The translations under genes and the position numbers were made by a program. A DNA stretch of 18,506 bases from an uncultured Chloroflexota bacterium. Its GTDB lineage: Bacteria; Chloroflexota; Limnocylindria; Limnocylindrales; CSP1-4. Below the pieces are notes generated by a model. It had not been told where the DNA came from, searched no databases, and saw nothing but the letters and a program-made list of their open reading frames with translations. Location of the stretch: contig CAIYQJ010000448.1 in assembly GCA_903928275.1 (NCBI GenBank), positions 1 through 18,506 on the forward strand, in the 5' to 3' direction. Of this stretch, positions 13,809 to 18,506 are shown one piece after another (position 1 is the stretch's first letter; each line of letters begins with the position of its first letter).

Positions 13809-15080
13809 ATGACGCTCCCTCTCGACCCTGTTTCCGTACTCGCCGGCGCAGCGGCCCGCTCCGTCCTTCGCGTGGCGCTGCTCGGCGCCGGGACCGTGGG
13901 CTCGGCCGTGGTCCGTGGCTTCCTCGAGCACGCGGGGCGCCTCGCCGTCGCCGGCGGGCCGCGCCTCGAGCTCGCCGGGGTCGCCACCCTCGACCCGGAC
14001 CGCGCCCGCGCGCTCGGCGTGCCCGACGACCTCATCACCGATGCGCCCGCCCACCTGGTCGCGTCGCGGGACGTGGACATCGTCGTCGAGCTCATGGGTG
14101 GCCTCGAGCCGGCCCGGACGCTCGTCCGCGCGGCGCTCGAGGACGGCAAGCCGGTCGTCACCGCGAACAAGGCACTCCTCGCCGCACACGGCCCGGAGCT
14201 GGAGGCGATCGCGCGGCGCAGCGGGTCCCCGCTTCGCTTCGAGGCGTCCGTCGGCGGCGGCATCCCGGTGCTGGGGCCGCTCGGCGGTGACCTCGCGGCG
14301 AACCGCGTGACGGCGGTCCGCGGGATCGTGAACGGGACGACGAACTTCATCCTCACCGCGATGACCGAGGAGGGCCGCACCTACGGCGACGTGCTGACCG
14401 CCGCCCAGGCCGCCGGTTACGCGGAGGCCGATCCCACCGCGGACGTGGAGGGTGGCGACGCGGCCAGCAAGATCGTCATCCTCGCGCGGCTCGCGTTCGG
14501 GGGGTGGCTGGCGCCGCAGGCCGTGGTCCGGTCCGCCCCGCGGCTTCGCGGGTCCGGCCGGGCCGGCATCACGGGCGTCACCGCGGCCGACGTCGCCGGC
14601 GCCGCCGAGCACGGCCTCGTGCTGCGCCTCGTCGCGTCCGCCCGGCCCGGACACGACGGCACGATCGCCGCCTCGGTGGTCCCCACCGCGGTCCCGGTCG
14701 ACTCGCCGCTCGGCCGCACCCGCGGCGTGCTCAACCGCATCGAGGTGGACGGGACGCCGGTCGGCTCGGTCGCGTTCGCGGGCCCCGGCGCGGGCGGCGA
14801 CGCGACGAGCAGCGCCGTCCTGGGCGACCTCGTCGCGATCGCGCGCGGCTCCGGGAGCACGTGGGCCGGGCTCGCCGAGGCCGCCCCGGTGCGATCGGAC
14901 CCCGATGCTGCGGAGGCAGCCTGGCTCGCCGTCCCGCGCCGCTGGCTGGCAGTGGTCCCCGGCGGTCCGGCGATCGTGTCGCGCGAGCCGATCGACGCGC
15001 ACGCCTTCCGCCGCGAGCTCGATGCGATCGTGCCGCCGGATGCCGACGCCACCCTCTACCCGCTGGAGGGTCTCGCGTGA
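13809..15080 (+). CDS. hom: Homoserine dehydrogenase lacking a recognisable ACT domain
   Basis: 423-aa enzyme that reduces aspartate semialdehyde to homoserine with NAD(P)H, the branch step to threonine and methionine. The N-terminal Rossmann motif is VALLGAGTVGSAVV (residues 22-35). The central block is GKPVVTANKALLA (113-125, Lys121), then ASVGGGIPVLGPL and IVNGTTNFILTAM (173-185). The catalytic region DVEGGDAASKIVILA (212-226) carries Asp217 and Lys221, matching the conserved DxxxK pair of the family. The catalytic core ends near residue 355. The last ~70 residues do not show the pattern of the ACT domain often found in bacterial enzymes of similar length, so threonine feedback may be absent or altered. 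ATG 13809 is fixed by a -10 box 8 nt upstream. Its TGA overlaps the thrC GTG. Confidence 0.95.
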   Translation: MTLPLDPVSVLAGAAARSVLRVALLGAGTVGSAVVRGFLEHAGRLAVAGGPRLELAGVATLDPDRARALGVPDDLITDAPAHLVASRDVDIVVELMGGLEPARTLVRAALEDGKPVVTANKALLAAHGPELEAIARRSGSPLRFEASVGGGIPVLGPLGGDLAANRVTAVRGIVNGTTNFILTAMTEEGRTYGDVLTAAQAAGYAEADPTADVEGGDAASKIVILARLAFGGWLAPQAVVRSAPRLRGSGRAGITGVTAADVAGAAEHGLVLRLVASARPGHDGTIAASVVPTAVPVDSPLGRTRGVLNRIEVDGTPVGSVAFAGPGAGGDATSSAVLGDLVAIARGSGSTWAGLAEAAPVRSDPDAAEAAWLAVPRRWLAVVPGGPAIVSREPIDAHAFRRELDAIVPPDADATLYPLEGLA

Positions 15081-16150
15081 CCGGCCGCGGCGCGCCCAGG
15101 CCGCGCCTCATGGACCGCTACGCGGACTTCCTGCCCCTGACGGACCGCACGCCGCGCATCTCGCTCGGCGAGGGCGCCACGCCGCTCGTGCGGACATGCA
15201 ACCTCGCCGCCCATCTCGGCATCGACGAGCTCTACCTCAAGTTCGAGGGCACGAACCCCACCGGGTCGTTCAAGGACCGCGGCATGGTCGTCGCCGTCGC
15301 CAAGGCGATCGAGGAGGGCGCCGCGTCGATCGTCTGCGCGTCGACCGGCAACACGTCGGCGTCCGCCGCCGCGTACGGGGCCGCGGCCGGGCTCGAGGTC
15401 GTCGTCCTCCTGCCGGCCGGCAAGATCGCCCTCGGCAAGCTGCTCCAGGCCCTGGTCGCGGGCGCCCGCGTGGTGGCCGTTGACGGCAACTTCGACGACG
15501 CGCTGCGCGTGGTCCGCGAGCTCGCCGAGCAGGACGCCCACCCCGTCACGCTCGTGAACTCGGTGAACCCGTACCGGATCGAGGGCCAGAAGACCGCCGC
15601 GTTCGAGGTCGTCGACGACCTGGGCCGCGCCCCGGACATCCTCGCGATCCCCGTCGGGAACGCCGGGAACATCACCGCCTACTGGGCCGGCTTCCGCGCC
15701 TATCGCGATGCGGGCCTGTCGGACGCCCTGCCGCGCATGATGGGCTTCCAGGCGGCCGGTGCCGCCCCGATCGTCCTCGGGCATCCCGTGGAGAAGCCCG
15801 AGACGGTCGCCACCGCCATCCGGATCGGCAACCCCGCATCGTGGGACCGCGCCGTGGCGGCGCGTGACGAGTCCGGCGGCCTCATCGAGGCGGTGACGGA
15901 CGACGAGATCCTGGCGGCCTACCGCGACATCGTCCGCCTCGAGGGGATCTTCTGCGAGCCCTCGTCCGCGGCGAGCGTGGCGGGGATCCGGAAGCTCGTC
16001 CGCGAGGGCCGGCTCGACAGGAGCGCCACCGTCGTCTGCGTCCTCACCGGGCACGGCCTGAAGGACCCGGACACCGCGGGGACCATCGTGCCGCCCATCG
16101 TCGAGTCTGGCGCCACGACCGACGCGGTCATGTCCGCGCTCGGGTGGTGA
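15077..16150 (+). CDS. thrC: Threonine synthase
   Basis: 357-aa PLP enzyme converting O-phosphohomoserine to threonine. The short bacterial type is recognised from YADFLPLTDRTPRISLGEG (residues 15-33), the PLP-lysine segment NPTGSFKDRGM (Lys66), ASTGNTSASAAAYGA, and the phosphate-binding loop PVGNAGN (192-198). The C-terminal EPSSAASVAG and VCVLTGHGLKDP are also typical. GTG 15077 has GGAGGG 6 nt upstream (15065-15070) and overlaps the hom stop in a GTGA, so I prefer it. ATG 15110 is in frame and would remove 11 residues that precede the conserved region. It is the second gene of hom-thrC-thrB, the gene order common in high-GC Gram-positives. All key residues are present. Confidence 0.96.
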   Translation: MTGRGAPRPRLMDRYADFLPLTDRTPRISLGEGATPLVRTCNLAAHLGIDELYLKFEGTNPTGSFKDRGMVVAVAKAIEEGAASIVCASTGNTSASAAAYGAAAGLEVVVLLPAGKIALGKLLQALVAGARVVAVDGNFDDALRVVRELAEQDAHPVTLVNSVNPYRIEGQKTAAFEVVDDLGRAPDILAIPVGNAGNITAYWAGFRAYRDAGLSDALPRMMGFQAAGAAPIVLGHPVEKPETVATAIRIGNPASWDRAVAARDESGGLIEAVTDDEILAAYRDIVRLEGIFCEPSSAASVAGIRKLVREGRLDRSATVVCVLTGHGLKDPDTAGTIVPPIVESGATTDAVMSALGW

Positions 16151-17130
16151 CCGGGCTCGGGAGGCTCGCGGAGCTCGACGGGCGGCGCGTCGTGGTGGAG
16201 GTCCCCGCGACGGCCGCCAACCTCGGCGCCGGGTACGACTGCGTGGGCATGGCTCTCGGGATCACGAACCGCATCGAGATCGAGGCCGTCGCCCGGCGGG
16301 ACGCCGGGATCGAGCTCATGATCGAGGGAGAAGGGGCCGACGAGATCGCCGCCGACCGATCCAACCGCGTCGTGCGTGCGCTCGACGCCGTCCTGGCGCT
16401 CGCGATCGACGCTGGTCCGGCCCTGCTCGGCTGGCGGATCCGGATGCACAACCGCATCCCGCTCCAGCGGGGCCTGGGGTCGTCCGCTTCGGCGACGATC
16501 GCCGGAATCGTGGCCGCCGACGCCCTCATCGGTGGACCGCTCTCGCACGGCGAGATGCTCGCCATCGCGACCCGGATCGAGGGCCACCCCGACAACGCGG
16601 CCCCCGCGCTCCTCGGCGGCTTCACCGTGTCCGGGACCGTCCCGGGGCGAGCAGGAGAGCCGGCGGCGATCGAGGCGATCCGGTTCGACGTCCCCCGCGA
16701 CCTGCGCGCGGTCGTCTTCATCCCGGACCTGCAGCTCGCGACGTCCGCGATGCGCGCCGCGCTCCCCGACGTCGTGCCGCGGGTCGACGCGGCCCACAAC
16801 CTCGCCGCCGTCGCGCTCGGCGTCGCCGGGTTCGCGACCGGCCGCTACGATCTCCTCCGCGCGCTCACCGTCGACCTGCTCCACGAGCCCTACCGCGCAT
16901 CGGTGTACCCGCAGCTCCCCGGGCTCGTCCGCGCGGCCCGCGACGCCGGCGCGATCGGCGCCTGCATGTCGGGCGCGGGCAGCGCCATCATCGCCTTCGC
17001 GGACACCGCGGACGGCATCGCCGCCATCGAGCGCGCGTTCCTCCGGCACGCCGGGATGGAGGGCTTCCCCGGGCGCGTCGTGATGACCGTGCCGGAGAAC
17101 GCCGGGGCGCGCGTGGTCGGGTCCGGCTGA
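16144..17130 (+). CDS. thrB: Homoserine kinase (GHMP family)
   Basis: 328-aa cytoplasmic kinase that phosphorylates homoserine, feeding ThrC. The three GHMP motifs are present: VPATAANLGAGYDCVGMAL (residues 20-38), the ATP-binding loop PLQRGLGSSASATIAG (106-121), and GACMSGAGSAI (272-282). EGHPDNAAPALLGG (146-159) is the substrate/ATP region typical of ThrB. The start lies in GTGGTGA: GTG 16144 overlaps the end of thrC, and GTG 16147 is an equally good alternative forming the 4-nt GTGA overlap seen elsewhere in the window. No strong Shine-Dalgarno precedes it, so translation probably depends on coupling to thrC. The gene ends the operon; the next gene has its own promoter. lysC and asd are not within the window. 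Confidence 0.96.
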   Translation: MVTGLGRLAELDGRRVVVEVPATAANLGAGYDCVGMALGITNRIEIEAVARRDAGIELMIEGEGADEIAADRSNRVVRALDAVLALAIDAGPALLGWRIRMHNRIPLQRGLGSSASATIAGIVAADALIGGPLSHGEMLAIATRIEGHPDNAAPALLGGFTVSGTVPGRAGEPAAIEAIRFDVPRDLRAVVFIPDLQLATSAMRAALPDVVPRVDAAHNLAAVALGVAGFATGRYDLLRALTVDLLHEPYRASVYPQLPGLVRAARDAGAIGACMSGAGSAIIAFADTADGIAAIERAFLRHAGMEGFPGRVVMTVPENAGARVVGSG

Positions 17131-17167
17131 TCGCATCACCGACGGGCACGACGCCGACCGGGCGCGC

Positions 17168-17173
17168 TACCGT
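17168..17173 (+). promoter_or_regulatory. -10 element TACCGT for the DUF389 gene
   Basis: GCTACCGT resembles the hom promoter (GCTACCAT) and lies in the 87-bp gap after thrB. It predicts a leader of about 38 nt ending in the strong ribosome-binding tract AGGAGG (17208-17213). Confidence 0.4.
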
Positions 17174-17217
17174 GCTTTCGGTGTTCGCCGGAGCCGCGGG
17201 GAGGCCGAGGAGGGGGG

Positions 17218-18258
17218 GTGACAGGGATGGTCCATGAGCCGGGGATCGGATCCGCGGGCGCGGCCGCGCCGCCGGGCAGCGCCCTCGTCGACGCCCGCCA
17301 GTCGCTCGGTCCGGCCGGGCTCGACGACCTCTTCCCGGACGGGCCGGCGTTCAGGCGATCCCTGCAGACGTTCACCGTCCTGCTGGCCCTCGCGGCGTTC
17401 ATCGCCTCGTTCGGCCTGTACGCGGACTCTGTCGCGGCGATCATCGGCGCCATGGTCGTGGCGCCCCTCGGCGGCGCGATCATGGCGTTCGCGGCCGCGC
17501 TCGTCACCGGGCGGTCGCGCTGGCAGACGATCACGTTCCTCCAGGTGGCGCTCGGCGGCCTCATGGTCGTGGCGATCGGGTTCATCGTCTCGTACGTCCT
17601 GCCCGACCCGCTCCGGCTGACGCCATCGCTGGAGGCGCGGACCTCGCCGGGACTCCTCGACCTCGGCGTCGCGCTCGCCTCGGGTGCGGCCGGCGCGTAC
17701 GTGGCCGGGCGGCACACCGGCACCGACGCCCTGCCGGGGGTGGCGATCGCGGTGTCGCTCGTCCCCCCGCTCGCCACCGTGGGGATCTGCCTGCAGCTCG
17801 GCCGCTTCGCCGACGCGGGCGGGGCGCTCCTCCTCTTCCTCACGAACTTCGCCGCGATCGTCGTCATCGCGTGCGTCGTCTTCGTCATCTTCGGCGCGGC
17901 GCCGAGCCGCGAGATGCTCCGTGAGCGACACCGGCTGCGCAACGGGTTCATCGCGGCGGTCGTCGCGCTCGTCATCATCTCGATCCCGCTCGTCTGGAAC
18001 AGCGCCGAGACCGTCCACGAGATCGTCTGGACGAGGGCCGGCGCCCCGGTCGTCCGCGACTGGATCGGGACACGGGACCTTCAGGTGGCGTCGTGGACGG
18101 TGGCGGGCGAGGTCGTCACGATCAACCTCGTGGGAGCGGACCCGCCTTCGGACGCGGCGCCGCTCGCGACCGACCTCGCGAAGGCCGTGGGGGGCCCGGT
18201 CGAGCTGCGCATCACGTACGTCCCGGTCACGCGGATCCGGGCGGCCGGAACGCCGTAG
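17218..18258 (+). CDS. DUF389-family integral membrane protein
   Basis: 346-aa polytopic membrane protein of the DUF389 family (TIGR00341/TIGR00271 type), with no established function that I know of. The family core is visible: SLQTFTVLLALAAFIASFGL (residues 48-67), the motif IIGAMVVAPLGGAIMAFAAAL (75-95), and VAIAVSLVPPLATVGI (175-190) with the diagnostic VPP. About seven hydrophobic segments lie between residues 50 and 250. A soluble C-terminal domain of about 85 residues follows. AGGAGG plus a G-run lies just upstream; GTG 17218 (4-nt spacer) and ATG 17227 (13-nt spacer) are both possible starts. The upstream -10 box suggests it is not part of the threonine operon, and the next gene also has its own candidate promoter. 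Confidence 0.88.
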   Translation: MTGMVHEPGIGSAGAAAPPGSALVDARQSLGPAGLDDLFPDGPAFRRSLQTFTVLLALAAFIASFGLYADSVAAIIGAMVVAPLGGAIMAFAAALVTGRSRWQTITFLQVALGGLMVVAIGFIVSYVLPDPLRLTPSLEARTSPGLLDLGVALASGAAGAYVAGRHTGTDALPGVAIAVSLVPPLATVGICLQLGRFADAGGALLLFLTNFAAIVVIACVVFVIFGAAPSREMLRERHRLRNGFIAAVVALVIISIPLVWNSAETVHEIVWTRAGAPVVRDWIGTRDLQVASWTVAGEVVTINLVGADPPSDAAPLATDLAKAVGGPVELRITYVPVTRIRAAGTP

Positions 18259-18287
18259 GCCCGTGGGCCATCGGTGCCCGGGCGGTG

Positions 18288-18293
18288 TACGCT
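18288..18293 (+). promoter_or_regulatory. -10 element TACGCT before the DUF6325-like gene
   Basis: TGTACGCT fits TANNNT and shares the preceding TG with the 3103 promoter (TGTAGGCT). Transcription would start near 18300, leaving an unusually long leader of about 145 nt before ATG 18445. No leader peptide or riboswitch is recognisable in it. Confidence 0.35.
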
Positions 18294-18444
18294 GCACCTG
18301 CCGCGCCGGGGCTCCGCTGCCTGGGCGCTGCCTCGCCCCATCGGTCGCAGAGGTGCGCCACCGCGATGCGGGAGCCGCACCCACGACGCTCCCGGTGAGC
18401 CCGCGGAGCCCAGCCACGCGTCGGCGTTCCGACATGGAGGACAG

Positions 18445-18506
18445 ATGAGACTCGGACCTCTCGAATACACGGTGATCGGCTTCGACAAGCCGACCTTCGA
18501 CGGGTC
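18445..18506 (+). CDS. DUF6325-like protein, 3' end outside window
   Basis: Only the first 20 codons plus two bases are present. The N-terminus MRLGPLEYTVIGFDKPTF matches my recollection of DUF6325 proteins, small proteins that begin with a LGPxEYxVIxF strand; their function is not established. ATG 18445 has GGAGG at 18436-18440, 4 nt upstream, a good ribosome-binding site. An ATG at 18434 opens only a four-codon frame and is not the start. The preceding 186-bp gap holds a candidate promoter and nothing else recognisable. The family call rests on a short fragment and needs the rest of the gene. Confidence 0.55.
   Translation, partial: MRLGPLEYTVIGFDKPTFDG

Noticed and set aside
18258..18279. 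GGCCC/GGGCC repeat after the DUF389 gene as a terminator
   Set aside because: The loop of the best stem is too short, alternative pairings are only 4 bp, and there is no T-tract.

Overview
The window is very GC-rich, gene-dense bacterial chromosome with short intergenic gaps and many 4-nt start/stop overlaps. I see no insertion sequence, phage gene, CRISPR array, tRNA or rRNA. Third-position G/C saturation, Ala/Ser/Thr/Pro-rich linkers after lipoprotein cysteines, and -10-only promoters placed 7-8 nt before start codons suggest a high-GC Chloroflexota lineage (Limnocylindria-like) or an actinomycete. I lean to the former, but this is inference from style, not a phylogenetic result.

Layout. 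Positions 1-2995 hold a BtuFCD/FecBCD-type ABC importer: a lipoprotein binding protein cut by the window edge, a FecCD permease and an ATPase, closed by a hairpin at 2996-3030. Positions 3116-3826 encode an orphan lipoprotein with its own leaderless promoter. Positions 3884-9183 form a divergent cluster. A stand-alone GcvT-fold (aminomethyltransferase/folate) protein lies on the minus strand. Facing away on the plus strand are two tandem FAD oxidoreductases of the PYROXD2/phytoene-desaturase-like family and a TMEM175/DUF1211 membrane protein. Positions 9215-11421 (minus) carry an AI-2E family permease translationally coupled to surE. Positions 11502-13585 (minus) carry trpS and, upstream of it, an aldo/keto reductase, each with its own candidate promoter. 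Positions 13809-17130 are the threonine operon hom-thrC-thrB with overlapping start/stop codons and a leaderless start. Positions 17218-18258 encode a DUF389 membrane protein. The window ends inside a DUF6325-like gene starting at 18445.

How the genes work together. hom, thrC and thrB supply three of the steps from aspartate semialdehyde to threonine; the homoserine dehydrogenase has no recognisable ACT domain. The most intriguing unit is the GcvT-like protein opposite two flavoproteins. In sarcosine and dimethylglycine oxidases a flavin amine-oxidising domain and a GcvT-type folate domain are fused in one chain, so this cluster could be a split flavin/folate demethylation or C1-salvage system for an unknown substrate. 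Carotenoid partners and glycine-cleavage partners are both absent. Other points worth checking are an ABC ATPase lacking the usual Q-loop glutamine, a recurrent TANNNT promoter pattern that marks leaderless genes, and a perfect 8-bp inverted repeat at the expected 5' end of the aldo/keto reductase mRNA.
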